Assembly: GCA_010645155.1 (NCBI GenBank)
Contig: JAAGOF010000070.1
Location: 1,177,223 to 1,241,222, forward strand
Direction of reading: 5' to 3'
Length of the DNA: 64,000 bases
Origin: Tigriopus japonicus
Lineage: Eukaryota; Arthropoda; Copepoda; Harpacticoida; Harpacticidae
Shown here: positions 22,901 to 36,100 of the stretch, piece after piece
How the letters are laid out: the number at the start of each line of letters is the position of its first letter
Position numbering within the stretch: position 1 is the stretch's first letter
Notes under the pieces: model-generated
The model's database searches: none
Seen by the model: only the letters and a program-made list of their open reading frames with translations
What the model was told of the DNA's origin: nothing
Position numbers and translations under genes: made by a program

Positions 22901-25697
22901 TAGACAATTTTCCCAATTGAAAATAACAAGAAAAATGTCTCGAGAGTGCTCCAAAACTGTAAACTTGAAATTTACTTATGATGACACTGAACTTATTGTC
23001 ATGTCAAGATAGTGTGTTGGAATCACTACAATTTTAAGCATTTTTTGGATGATATCTGCGGCACAATTTTCCTCGTTGGTATCGATTGATATTAATAAGA
23101 TTTTCATATTGAAGGGTCTGCTTAAATTCAATGCCAAAGAGCGTCAATTTGTTCTAAGAAGTCTTTGTATTACATATTAGGTTAGAGATATTCTCCAAAT
23201 AAAATAATGATCATTGAATCCAAGTCAAACAGGCCTGAAAAAAGGGTAGAAAAACATTTTCAAATTCAAATATTCTGTCAGTGAGATTAGCCAAAACGGC
23301 CAAGGAAAACCTTCACTGAAGCAAAAACAAGTCATTTATTGCCAACCTTTTAATCATTAGAATTTATTTTACACTCTATTGGCCAAAAAGTAACTGAGAG
23401 GAATATTTTTGACTGTGATTTTCCCGCTCTGCATTGACTCTCCTGTAGGAAAACCCGAAATTGAAATTTTTTCCCATGCCAACAAACGGCTAGATAACAA
23501 TAAGCCATGCTTTTCTCTCATTTATGAACGTATCCTAAATTCTCCTTTTATTTGCTTTCTAGGTAAAGGCACAATCTATTGTTGAACCTTGGGTGAAAAA
23601 GCAAAATACACCTGCGAATGCCGATTGAATACCGGGTATTCACGAAATAGAGGTAGGTACACAGACTATGTACATGTTGACTCAAGTCTTTCTGTTTACA
23701 TTCAAACCATTGTCAATTGATCTTTTCCAGATGTGTTTGTAAATCCGCACGAATTGCGTGGCTTGGCCTAGTTTGATAGTAGAAAAAAAAGAACAGGTGG
23801 ATTGTAGTTGACCAGGCTGCTCTCTGGGATGATGCTTTGTGCGTGTCCCTGTTGTCTCTTTCTCACTCACTCTCTGTGTCCTAGAATTATCCGAGTTATT
23901 TCTGCCATTCTTTGGTTTGACTCTCAGGTTTCCATGGTTGGATGCGAAAACCAAAGGTTCAATTGACATTGGTATTTGCTCGTATATTTCAGGACATGTG
24001 CCGGCCAATGAGTTGCAAATCTACACGTGGAAAGATGCATCCCTGAAGGAATTGACCAGTTTGGTCAGAGAGGTACGAAGCAATTTTAGAAAAGAAAGTT
24101 GGTCAAGTCAACGGGAATGCTTGCCTGAAATCATGGCCATTAAAAGCGAGTTGCAGTTGAAGAATGTCAAAATTGGAGAGTGATCAAAAGCTTTTGTGAG
24201 GAAAGCAATATTTATTTGGTTTGACTTGAAATGCGAAAATTTCGGAATGATATTTTCGGCGCGTTAAGGTTTTAATCGAACCTTAAAAAGATTTCGAACA
24301 TATAACAGTTCCCGTTCTTTTTTTACAAGAAGGAATGCGTTACTCTTAAATTGTTATTTTTTAAATGGCATAGCTAGCTCTAAAAAAATCGGCAAATGGA
24401 AATGTAATCAATGCAAACTGTACGTGCAACAAATAGGATGTGATAAGTGCTAAGTGTTTTAATAACGCCCGAATAAGCTCCCGAATTCCATAAGGTTTAA
24501 TCAAAGTCTGGCTTGACTTACCCAAACTCGGCTCCGAATTTTTATTGGGTATGGAATCTGCTACCGAAACAAACAAGTTAGAGTTGCTTTGTATTGCTTT
24601 TATTAACATGGGGAAACAATACGCGCGACTTCTTCACTCGGAAAACCATTCAAAGTCAGTTAAAACATAGGCTTCCAATTTTAATCTGTTTTGAATCCTG
24701 AGATCCAGAAATTAGGCATCATTGTCATATCTATTCATCCTTCTTTTAATAACTTTTTTACTAATATTGTGCCATTGCTCAAATCAATAAGGTGGTCGCA
24801 CGAACAGACTATTTTTTTCGCGTAGGATCATGTTTTGAGGAATTTTTCTTTTAAAAAAACCTCGATTATTGCATTCATTTATCTTTGCCGATAGAAATCA
24901 CGTTGCTACTCTTTCAGCAAGCTCTCATACTTAAAATCTACATGGGGTTTACAAATCTGATCGAAAGTTTCTAAATATCGCGACTTCTTACAATAAGGAT
25001 TTATATCACTTTTCAGACAAAATGGTAATGTTTCAAGCTTATACAATTTTCTCATTTCATCTGCACCAATATACAAGCTAGCTTTGTAGAGTTATTTTTA
25101 TTCCAATTAGTAACCTGAGAGCCATTGCGGTCAAAATGATCTTTCCCATCGAAACCCTGGAAATAAAGCAATAATGTAAATACAAATCCTCCAATAATTG
25201 AATCTAACTTTTTTCTGTTAGTCATCAATCTCCTTTACCGACTCCGAGTGGCCTTTAAATTTTAAAGTGCCACATTTAAAGTACCAATTAAGTCGAGATC
25301 CCGGCTTGTATTGTTCATCGAAAGTACAACCACCATCTTTTTCCCACTGCAGGTGAACCCGGAGGCTCGTCGGAAAGGAACCTTTTTCGATTTTGCCCTA
25401 GTATTCCCTAATCCGGCTCGAAATTCACCTCAACACTACAAAACCCGCGATATCGGCACCACCGTTTCGGGTCAAAAAGGTCCCGATGATTCGAAGACCT
25501 TACAGGCTCTTCGATTCGTGATTGGAGACTATTTGGATATCGCTATCACGCCCCCAACAGCTGGAGGAAGGCGTAACTTTGGAGGGGTCGGAGACGGAGG
25601 AGGTGGAGGCGGTTTTGGAAGACGCGGAGGCGATCGATTTGATCGTAATAACGACCGATTTGGACGCAATAACGATCGTAGGTTTCGTCCTTACTAA
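19920..25697 (+). CDS. Sap18: SAP18, Sin3/HDAC and ASAP complex subunit
   Basis: Three exons, 19920-20094, 23993-24072 and 25353-25697, with GT-AG introns of about 3.9 and 1.3 kb and matching phases, give 199 residues. SAP18 has a ubiquitin-like fold, binds Sin3-HDAC corepressors and, with RNPS1 and Acinus or Pinin, forms the ASAP/PSAP complexes at exon junctions. The family signature is complete across the exons: DREKTCPFLLRVF (exon 1), ELQIYTWKDASLKELTSLV (exon 2), then PEARRKGT, F-x-F-A-x-V-F, DSKTLQ and GDYLDIAITPP (exon 3). Human SAP18 has about 153 residues. The extra length is an Asn-rich N-terminus and a C-terminal Gly/Arg tail (G-G-G-G-G-F-G-R-R-G-G, then D-R-F and N-N-D-R repeats) that may bind RNA. 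Starts at 19920 (chosen), 19932 and in-frame 19872 are all possible. Intron 1 hosts a MITE. Confidence 0.93.
20218..20517. mobile_element. MITE in SAP18 intron 1
   Basis: The terminal inverted repeats begin TGATGTGTTTCGA at both ends, and GTAG occurs directly outside each end. A second, interrupted copy in the other orientation is at 6493-6756. It is 300 bp with no coding capacity. Confidence 0.65.
20620..23990. other. Remainder of SAP18 intron 1
   Basis: AT-rich intronic sequence. No open frame here shows recognisable protein features, and the frames at 21187-21381 and 21438-21683 are unsupported. Confidence 0.4.
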
Positions 25698-25723
25698 GAA
25701 TCAACCAACATCCAATGACTTCA

Positions 25724-25729
25724 AATAAA
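25724..25729 (+). terminator. SAP18 polyadenylation signal
   Basis: AATAAA 27 bp after the SAP18 stop codon. Confidence 0.75.
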
Positions 25730-25759
25730 TGCGAATAACGAGAATTCTCCACGTGCTAC

Positions 25760-28630
25760 TCATTACTCATTTCATTCAGTCGTGGTAATCAAAAATAACC
25801 TGGTTGAGTAGCTCGCCCTAATCTCACGAGATGTTTTGGCCTTCATCTATTTCGAGAAGCCTATTTCCGTCCATGAAATGAAGCCTCGTGCTTCAAATAG
25901 AAGGGAGTGCCAGTCACCTTGAAGGGATATTTTTGGAAAGGCCAAAAGGATACCTTTTGAAAGGCCAGGCCACTGATGTACTTTCAACCATGTCATATTG
26001 ACTGGTCACGGTTGTTACCCTTGCTTTATTAGAGCTTTTGCTCAAATGTCAAGACTTCTAATGACGTTTTTTGATGAAGAATTTTGTGATGGTGTATCTT
26101 TCCTGTCAGCTCAATTTTTTTAGTAAATCACTTAAAACCACGTTAGTGGCATATTTTCCTAAACCCATAATAGATATTGGAAGGTCCTTAGATGTGAATT
26201 GATGCGAAATTTTATCAACATTTATCACAAGGGCACAGATAAAGTTGCTGTGTCTTGGCCTAAAATTCCAGTTGTTGGCACTTAAGTTGCAATTTTTTTA
26301 AATCAAAAGTTGCACTCATTTCGATGAAAGTTGTTGAAATGTGTCTACTTTGATTTGTTGCGAAAAAATTCAAAAGTTGCAAATTTTGATTACTTGATTA
26401 ACATGCAATTTTTGGTGCAAGTTGCAACAGCAACTTTATTTGAGCCCTATTTAATGCAAAGATAAAAATGATTATGTCCTGTTTGATACTAAAACAAATG
26501 ATTATTACTTAACTTAAGTTCCCCGCTTTCTCTGTTTCTGTTCAGATAGTAAGATTGACTTCTCTCATGACTTGACAATAAAAGTATGTACGTCTGAATT
26601 ATTTTCCCGTAAATGTCACAATATTCGATTGTTATGCTAGGTATTGATTGGTAGTTATGGAAGATGGGATATTTTCCATTAAAACAAGATGTTTATAACT
26701 ATTGATATAATATTATATTATATCATAAAAATATTAATTAAAGTTGGATTGTGTTTAATAAAGAAAATATAAATATATATTTTAAGTCAGTTTTGAAGTA
26801 TTAGTATTTTGGTGCAATTTGAAATTTTAAGGTTTTAATATTGATCTGTGAAAGGGAATGAATAACAGTCTTTGATTTTAAATAAAATGTACGTCTTCAC
26901 AAAAATCTGTCATATGAAACTTTGACATCGCATCAATTGGCATTTTTGAGCAAACACTTAGGTAGACATTTTAACCACCGTGTGGTGTGAGTGCGTGAAA
27001 GACGTCGACAAAATGGATGGTTAAGTTGCTATCTTGAAAAGTCACAAAGGGGTCCAATAAAGAATCTTTTAAAACTCAATTTTAGTGTTTTATAAAATCT
27101 AATCTATTGAATGGATCAATATTCTCTTCCTTAAAAGGCCTTCGAGACTTTGGTCGAGGTTTCGCATTACATGTTTTATTGTCCTTTTCGTTTTGATAAG
27201 AGTGAGCTTCAATCATTGACATGAACAAATTGATCGAACAAATAAATAAATACCAGGAAAAATAAGGATAGTTGCTGATATCTCAAATTGTTCGAATATG
27301 AGCAAACCTTCATGAAAGAGTTAATTGGAACTACAGAATGACCTTAATTTAGAACTTGCTAAACCCTTAAAATGATTGAACTGATGTCGATCGTCTTGTA
27401 TTAGCAAATAAACATCATCTTCGTGTTATTGCCCATATACGTTCGAAAGAAAGAGTTGACTCAATATATCTTTGACTTGCCACCAAAGTAACTTTTTTTG
27501 ACATGTGCAATTTTGAGGTTTCCTTTTAAACTTTTCAAAGCAGACATATAGGAACGTGATTTGAATACAAGAGGCGAAGTTCTAGTATAAAAGTAAAACA
27601 AAGTTGAAGCAAAAAGGAAAGTGTCCTTTGGCTGAGAGCAAGAAACCTAAGCCAGGTTCTTGCAATAATACAAATTTCACATACTTGGGTGCCTTAATAA
27701 CGATGACAAGCTATGAAAGAAGACAGAAGGCCTTGTTTTATCTTTTGTTTTTATTGGGCTTTCTGGCCATCAAATCAGTTAAGCTTGCGTAGTACTGTTG
27801 CCCATTTCAAAGTACACTTTTCATTTTTGCTCCAAGGCTAAGAAAAGCGCTAAAGAAAGAAGAGTTTCTTTGCTTTTAGGCCAGAATTTCACGTATTGCC
27901 AATTTTACGTTTGACGTAAGAGACCACTTATTCATCTAATTATTCTAAAAAAATAACTTAAACATGCTCCAATCAAATGTAATGGGTCTATAGTACAAAA
28001 CCTTTTTATTTGGGAATGGTTTTCCACTAAAAGATTGCACACTCTCATTAAAAGAAATATCTATTTGTTTACTCTCCAGTCATTGAGCATTTTGAGACCA
28101 ATTATCACTTGAATTTTTGAGATATCTATAACAAAGCTTTGGTCACATGTATTCTTATAAATATTTTTGAAAATTAGTGTTCCAACCTCGCAATGTCATT
28201 TTGTTGCGTTGAAGCTAAGCATACCTTTATTTCTAAATGTGTTTCTGTCCCATGCTTGCAGTTGGTTTTAAGCTTTTTTAATGTTAAAGTGGAAGAGCTC
28301 GTCGTTGGAATTTGAAGCAAATAAGTCTAATTTAAAAATGTAGCCTTCAATTCCAAAATGCTCTTACAATTTTTCCCCAAAGTCTTAACCCTTTTACCTT
28401 GTCCTTGATCTGACTGGAAAAGCTTTTAACGCTACAGTAATTGTGTTACATTGCCAAAGAGCCTTGTCACACGGTTTCTTTTTATATCCGGCTCAGACAT
28501 GTTTTTTCCGTTAAAAAATCATTGAAAGATGTTTATTATTGACTATATTAACCACACAAGGTCGCCAGATTGATCCAAATAATTCAATAACTCACTACAT
28601 ATTTTTCAAGTAGGTGTTGTATAGCGCGCA
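25760..28630. other. Gene-free AT-rich stretch
   Basis: No gene or bounded repeat seen. Particularly AT-rich around 26690-26800, with near-palindromic TATATTATATTATATCATA. Confidence 0.4.
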
Positions 28631-29225
28631 TTGAACTGAGAAAAACATCGCCAAAGATCTTGCGTCGCCAGACCCATCTTACGCTGATTTCCAGTGTGGT
28701 TGTCTGGGCTAGAGCTCTATATTAGAAAGAGTACAATCATATCCAACGCCATCTAGTTGATTTGGCTCGCAACTGCTCGCTGTTCCCAAAAGGACGCACA
28801 AGTACCCTATAAGCTGAACAAATTTTCCAAATTATGAGACCAAGATAGCAACTTTTGAGAAACTAAAAGGCCTAAAACCTTAATGAAGGGGTCCAAAAAG
28901 AACTATTAGTGTGTTTCAAATGATTCAAAGCTGAATTGCCAGTAAAATTAGGCCTAGTCTGGGCGAGATATACGATGCTAGTTTTTGGCAAAATCTTAAT
29001 TCCTTTTCCTAGACGATTATCTTTTTTTGACTGGCATCATTTAGCCTAAATGGCATTCATTTTTGCGAAATGATCCTTTCCGGAAAAATTATAGCCATCA
29101 AAGAAACGGAGTTGACATGTGGCCAAAAAGTGGCATCAAAGATTTTGTCCTGGCAACCATGTTAGAAACCAACGCAAGATGGGTCTGGCAACGCAGGGTC
29201 TCCGCTGATATTTTTCTCGGTTCAA
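28631..29225. mobile_element. Candidate TIR element, 595 bp
   Basis: The ends TTGAACTGAGAAAAA and, inverted, TTGAACCGAGAAAAA begin imperfect inverted repeats of about 80 bp sharing CCAGACCCATCTT. The interior is non-coding. I could not identify a target-site duplication. Confidence 0.55.
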
Positions 29226-29229
29226 CAGG

Positions 29230-32200
29230 GGCAACTCAGCAACCCATTAAAAGCTTTTTCTGAACTGCACCGATGAAGTGTACAGTTTGCATTAAAAGCT
29301 CCCATCTTTCAATTATTTAAGATCAGTCTTTTCAGATTTTATCATGTTGCTATCTTGGCCCTCAGTTTAAAACATAAGTTGATTTTTCTGTTATGTAATA
29401 TAGAGGGGCTGCTGATTTCATGAAAATGCATAAAATTTCACTTTTCCGATTTATTTGCATTTTTGGTGTTTTTGTGGAAATTTTCTACTCTATTTCAGAA
29501 ATTTGATTCCAGAAATTGAAATTTGGAATGATTGAATGATATGCTTGATTGATTAAAAGAGACAACATAGCTTTCGCCTTTCTTCTTGTTTTCTTTCTCC
29601 TTTTTGAAAGACTTGGCTGATGAATTTTTCAGTCAATGTTTTTACGATAAATTTTGGTACTCAAAACCCCACGTCAATTAGCTGATCGGATAAAACATAT
29701 TTTGTGGATTAGAAAGAGAGACGGTTTCAACACCATGTAAGAAATATCTTCCTTTAAAGTATGAACACATCTCATTGACACTTATACCTCCAATAATAGC
29801 CACCTGAGTTTAATTAATTTTATTTATAGGGTCGGCGGCCCAAGTGTAGACCCCTTAGGACCATCATAAGTTTTGTAGTTTGTGATAGATGTTTTAAAAT
29901 TTTCAGTCAAAGAATCACAATGTATTAAGAAATAGAAGTTGTGTTATACATATTCCTGTTGAAGCCCTTGGGCATCAATCTTATGAGATCATGACATCGA
30001 TAAAGTGATTGGGACAGTTGGCGCAATGCCTTGCATTTGTCCCTCAAGGAGAGCACGGCAGAATTTTGGGTTGGAATGGACTCTTTGGTATCCCAGCATG
30101 TCTCAATTTTGAGGATTGACCAGGAAAACAAATCTATGAGCCTCAATTAGATCTGAAACAGACGCTGGTTTTATGTACTAAAAATGCCAAAATCTACACT
30201 TGGACCGCCGACCCTGTACTTGTGTGGTTGGTAGTTCCTTGAATTGTATCAGCAGGACACGAAAAAAAATTGAACCCTAATTTTGGGTCAAAAGTGCATA
30301 CATTTGCCAAGGTCCCGTTAATTATTTTGTAAAGAGAACAAATTCGGGACATTTCAAGAAATTGTAAAGCATGAGAAATAAATCTAATGCAAGTTATGTA
30401 ACAGGTTCAAAGTTCAGGTATTTTGGAACTCCAGAGAGGGAACATTTCTCGTCAAATAAATGGAAGATTCGTAAGTACCTCAAAGGAAGTTTACCGTGTC
30501 GTCAAAGCGTTTGATGACAAAGGGATCGTTTCAATTTGCTACTCTAACCCTAAATGTAAAAATATCAACCAAGATGCAGTCAAAATTAATTGTCTATCTA
30601 AAAAATGAGCTAAAATATTCGAGGATTGTCCATATATGAAATGATCCTATTTTCAAGAACGTTTTTAATGTATGCTTTTACACTGAAGGTAAACATTGTC
30701 AACAAAGCGTCAAATATTGAATATTTTTGCATAGTAAACCAAAGGATGCTGACATGAAAAATTGGACAGTAAACTGATAGATTTATCTTTATTGAGCTAA
30801 AAAGCACGTCAAGGTTGAATTGATCAAAATCAGTTGTCGCCATGACTAAAGGGTTTATCAAATACATTACGTAATATTCCGAAAGATTTTGTCTCTTTGA
30901 AAGAAGGCTTGATCAATCACAAAGGCAAGTGGTATTGATATTATTAGCAGAATAACTAAGGCCCACATCTAACAAGTATATAAAAATAATTTTCCCCTAC
31001 TGATATTTTGACTACGTATAAAGAAGGTGCTGAACTAGTGTCTCGTTTGGAAAGGTTCATCCTGTAGAAACATGATCGTACATCTTCATGGAAAATCAGG
31101 ACATTATGGAATTCCCCTTTTATACAACTACTACTCATGGATTTAAAGTTCTTTTTTTTCTCTTACTTTTTGGTAACGAAACAATAATGTAAATTGGATG
31201 CCTAAGCTGTAAGAATATCAAGGCTTTTAATGTTGGTGTACGTCCATTCCATTAGTTGATTGCTTGGTTTCCAATTTTCATGCAATGAATATCAAAGTCC
31301 AAGTTTAAAATTTGTTTAAAAAAGGAGGTTTTAGTTTTCAACCTGTTCACACTCTTGGAGAGCATTCGTTTGAAATATTTAAGATGTGTTAGAACTGGGA
31401 CATTTTGTCTTACTGATTAGATTGTAGCATTTTCCTTCTTTGAGTTTAAATCTGGATTCCAGCTGAATCTACAAATTTGAATGTTGCCTTTAATAAAACT
31501 TGGATCAAGGTCACGTTGGGGGAATTCCCTGTTGGCAAATTGTAGGAGGAACCAAGTGCAATTTTTATAATCCCACTGAAAGCTGAGGTTTTCCTCAGTT
31601 CTGGGTGAAAACATTCCCAAAATATCGAACAAACTTCTGCCTACAGGTGATATTATAAACAAAATTCAAATTGAGTACATTTAATTAGGTGATTGGTCGA
31701 AAACCAGTAATTTTCAAGATGGTCATAAGAGGGTCTTCAAGGTGTTTCAAGAGAAAAGAGTAACAAGTCAATTATGCCCGTCTAATATGAAAGAATACCA
31801 TAGTTTTTGAGAAGGATGTGTTCGTTTTTTTTAAATTTGTTTATCATTCCTTATATCAAATCATATCGAAAGTTGAAACTTTTCACTATTTTTGTGGTGA
31901 CAGTCTGAGTACAGCACACTTATCAAAATGAATAAATGAATAAATATAACTAGGTTCTTCGACCATAGATCGAGAAATTCTAGTCGAAATTTTGGTAAAT
32001 TTGGTGATCATAAACAATCCAAGGTAACTAAAACATCATGATAAGCTAGCGATAATTTGGATCAAAGCTTCAAAATTTGTCACTAGATGGAAGCAGTAGG
32101 GGGCAAAGTCTCCTGATTTTAAATACAGCTACTCTCAACTTAAAGGTGGTGACAAAGATGGTAGACTTTAAAATTGGTTTCTAATCATATTTGGAGTCTA

Positions 32201-33180
32201 TTGGTAACTCGGTACAGGAAAACTGGGTACAACGGAAAACTGGATACACAAGATTTTAGGTTATGTTATGTCCAGGTTTGTGTCTGACTCAATATGAATC
32301 CCCAAACTAGGGATCAAAGTCTATTTTACTCCAAGAAACAGCTAACAAATTGGGCATATTTTTGCATCCCCTCGGAGAGAAATACCACTCATTTACAAAG
32401 GAGGCATTTTATCCAAATTTGATTAATAAGTTAATTGAATTGTAAAAAAAGTTATTTTTACCGTTTTAGTAATATAAGGTATTGAACTCCTGCCATTGCA
32501 GTAATTTATCGAGATATCTTCCTTTTCTCAATTATATTTCTGGAACAAGTACAAATTACTTCAAGTCTATTCCAGTTCTACAGAATAAGTTTTGATTTTG
32601 CAATTGAAAGTTCCATTACCCTTATTTCACATCGAAAGTTTTATTGTGTGTGCTTTACCTCGACTTCAGATAACTTCAGTTTTCTGCAATATCCGCTTTT
32701 CCGTCGTATTCATTTTTCAGCCGCATCCAATTTTCCACGGTATCTAGTTTTCCTGCTCTGATTACTTCTGTGCCGAGTTTTCCGATGCACAAGTTTTCCT
32801 GTGTTGAGTTATTCCATGTGCCGAGTTACCCTGGAACCGTTTGAACCACTTAAATTTTTCAACAACGTAGAGGAAATTTAATGTCAAACAACGTTACAAA
32901 AAATTTATAGAGGAAAATTTGTCCCCTTTCCTTTACGTACCCATGAGTATAGTTGGTCAGGGAATTTATCAGTTAATCCACGTGATTCCGGGTAGGATTT
33001 TTTTCCACTGACTACCGGATAAAGGCGATTTTTCAAATACTTTTTCTAAAAGCTTCAAGCAGTAAAAATGGCAAAAATAAATTAATGTCAGGCAATAATA
33101 TTGCAACTTCACTAAAAAAAATTGTCTTCTGTCAATAAACCTATTAGAACGCAAGCCAAAGTTTAGATAATTTTTGTTTT
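29230..33180. other. Gene-free stretch
   Basis: AT-rich and non-coding. A 61-codon plus-strand frame at 30423-30608 contains VYRVVKAFDDKGIV, reminiscent of the helix-turn-helix of Tc1/mariner transposases, but too little remains to call an element. At 32205-32830 the phrases CGAGTT and TTTTCC/GGAAAACT recur, suggesting a decayed simple repeat. Confidence 0.4.
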
Positions 33181-33184
33181 GGAG

Positions 33185-36100
33185 GGGGGGCGGATTTTTC
33201 AATACCGCTACAAGGAATGGGATTCCCTGTAAAGAGAGTTAATCATTAATATTGTTTCAATAATTAATGTTTATTTGAAATTTGATCTACCAATGAGTTA
33301 CTTTTGGCAGATCCATACAACCCTTGTATAGTGGGTTGGTCAAGAATAGTTTTTAAAAATTGTCCAATCCTGCCTTAAATGCTGTTAGAGCAGGGGTGTG
33401 CAAACCCTGGCCCGCGAGAGGATCTGTCATTTTCAATAAACTGTGGCCCGCAGCATGATTTTGGCATACCCCGTGAATTTTATACTAGAAATTACTTGCC
33501 GTTTTGGATGGTGTGGCCCGTGAGTGCCAACGGCCCGGCCAGTTTGGCCCACTGCTAAATAACGTTACACACCCCTGTGTTAGAGGATCAGCTCCTACAT
33601 ATTTCCGACGAAGGCAAATAGGCAACAAATTAAACAATGAAGGAGCCCGATAAAGAAGAGAGGAGGACTTCATTGTTCGAACTAGCTTTGATTCCTTAGG
33701 ATTTGGAGGTGCTCTTAGAACGCACGTAAAACCTCTACGATCGCTACAACTGATTTCAAATCCTGGGTTAGGACAGAGCCCATGAATGCTCTTGAAAACA
33801 TACAGTATCAGATACCTTTCATACCTTCTCTGAGTATTGTACAGCCCTAACTTCTGGAGCCTCTCCCAATACGAGAGCTCCATCATTCCTGTGATGTTCC
33901 TAGTAAAACATCTTTGGACCTGCTCGACCTTTTGCAAACCTGCTGAACTCATTGGAGCCCAAATGGGTGAGGCATATTCAAGATGCGGCTGAACAATCGA
34001 CTTGTACAGAGTTAGCATTGTAATACTATCTCTGGACTTGAAAGTGCGATAGATCCAGCCACATGTTTGAAATGCCTTCCCCACTTTCAACTGGATATGC
34101 TCATCAAACTTTCCATCATCTTGGACGACAACTCCCAAATCTCTCATGGACGATACCTGCTCAATATCACAACCTCCATTGTCTTTGAGAGGAACATCCA
34201 ATTTTGGCGCCCCATACGTCATTGTGCGGAATTTCATCCCGTTCAATGCCATATTACTCTCGCCAACCCAAGAGTAGATTTTCTCCAAGTCCTCAACTAA
34301 ATATTTTGAGCCCTGACCATTTCTTCCACAAACTTACTTTGTGTCATCATCATATGAAGAAATACTCGCTTTTGTTCTAAACTTCTGGAGAGGAGCAATA
34401 AAGAGAATAAACAAGAGCGGACCTAAAATTGAACCTTGCGGAACACCTGACTTGACATCATACATGCCGCTAAAAGATCCTTCGACTTTAACTATTTGCT
34501 TCCTTTCGCTTATAAAACTATCAATCTAAGTCAGGACCTTACCCTGGACCCCTAACTCTTTGAGTTGATCGAGCAAAAGACCATGATCTACCTTATCAAA
34601 GGCCTTGGCAAAGTCAAGATAGACTACATCAACTGACTCATGACTTTCGAGCCCTTCAATGATTTGCTCAATATGATCAACCAATTGGGTTACTGTACTA
34701 AAATGAGCTCGAAACCCATGCTGTCCAGAAGGAATTAAATCATGGACTTCCAAATAATCTACAAGCTTGGACTTCATAATCTTCTCAAAAACCTTTGCAA
34801 CGCTGGAGGTCAGAGAAATGGGCCTATAATTACTAGGGAGTGACTTATCTCCGCCCTTAAAAATTGGAACGACATGAGCTACTTTTAGAGAAGAGGGAAA
34901 CTTGCCCTGATCTAAGATGCAACGCATCAAGTAGGAGAAACTTGAGCAAGAATATGTGAGCATTTCATCAGAAATTGAGATGTCACACCGTCAGGTCCAG
35001 GAGAACTCAAGAGCTTTAAGCTCTTGAAGGCCTCAAAAGCATCTTGATCTGTGACTACCAGATCCTCCAATCGATTATCCTGACTATCAATGCCAGTCTC
35101 ATCAACAACATTACTACACTCATGGTCTACTCTGTCAACCCTTTTTGGAATTGAAAATACACTTGAGAATTGATCTCCAAGCATATTGGCCATAACCTCA
35201 CTATCATTGACGGTTTTACCGTCGACCTCAAAAGGTCCTACGGGATGCTCCATTTTGTTCTTTGTGTTTGCAAAAGAGAAAAACGCCTTAGGATTCGTCT
35301 TTACCTCCTGGATCACTCTACTTTCCTTCTCTAACTGATCGGAATCAATGGAGGCCCTAATATTTGATTGGACCACATCCAATTTGCTTTGGAGGCTGGC
35401 TACAACAAATGGATTTGAAGTACGTCGAAGTCTATTCGAAAGCTGACAACTCCGTTTAAACAACTTCTTCCTAACCTTTGGAATTCTAGACTTACCTTTT
35501 GCCACTATTTCTGGAATACCGATGGACAAACAAACCTCGTCAAAAAGTGAAATAAGCTTATTTATAGCTTTATCTATTGATGGTTCCTGCTTTAGAATGG
35601 AAATCAAGTCCAACTCGCTTAATCTTTCAACTATAAGGGGCCAGTGTTCATCTTTGAACTTAAACTTGGCCAAGCCCACCTTTTGAGCACGTTTAACTCT
35701 AGAGCTCGCCGACTTTTGAGTAATGGTCGACCCTATCTCAAGAATGTGATGATCTGAAAGACTACAAGGGGCAACGTGGACATACTGGATCAGATCAGGG
35801 TCATTGGAAAAAACTAAGTCCAGAACATTCTCTGCTCTGGTTGCAACACCAACGTGTTGAGAGAGATTACGCAAGATCGCAAACTCTTCCAATTTTTCGA
35901 AAGACGGCGATGCTGTTTTCGAAACGGGAATGTACCCATCCGGACTAACCTCCCACTCAACAATGCGAGACGGAAAATTGAAGTCGCCAACAACAAAGAG
36001 TCGAGAACAAACCTTTCGATCTAGCTCCTTTCGTGTTAATTCGAGTGTCGAAAGAAATGAGGAGGAACAACAAGAAGGTGGCCGATACATTGTTACTGTT

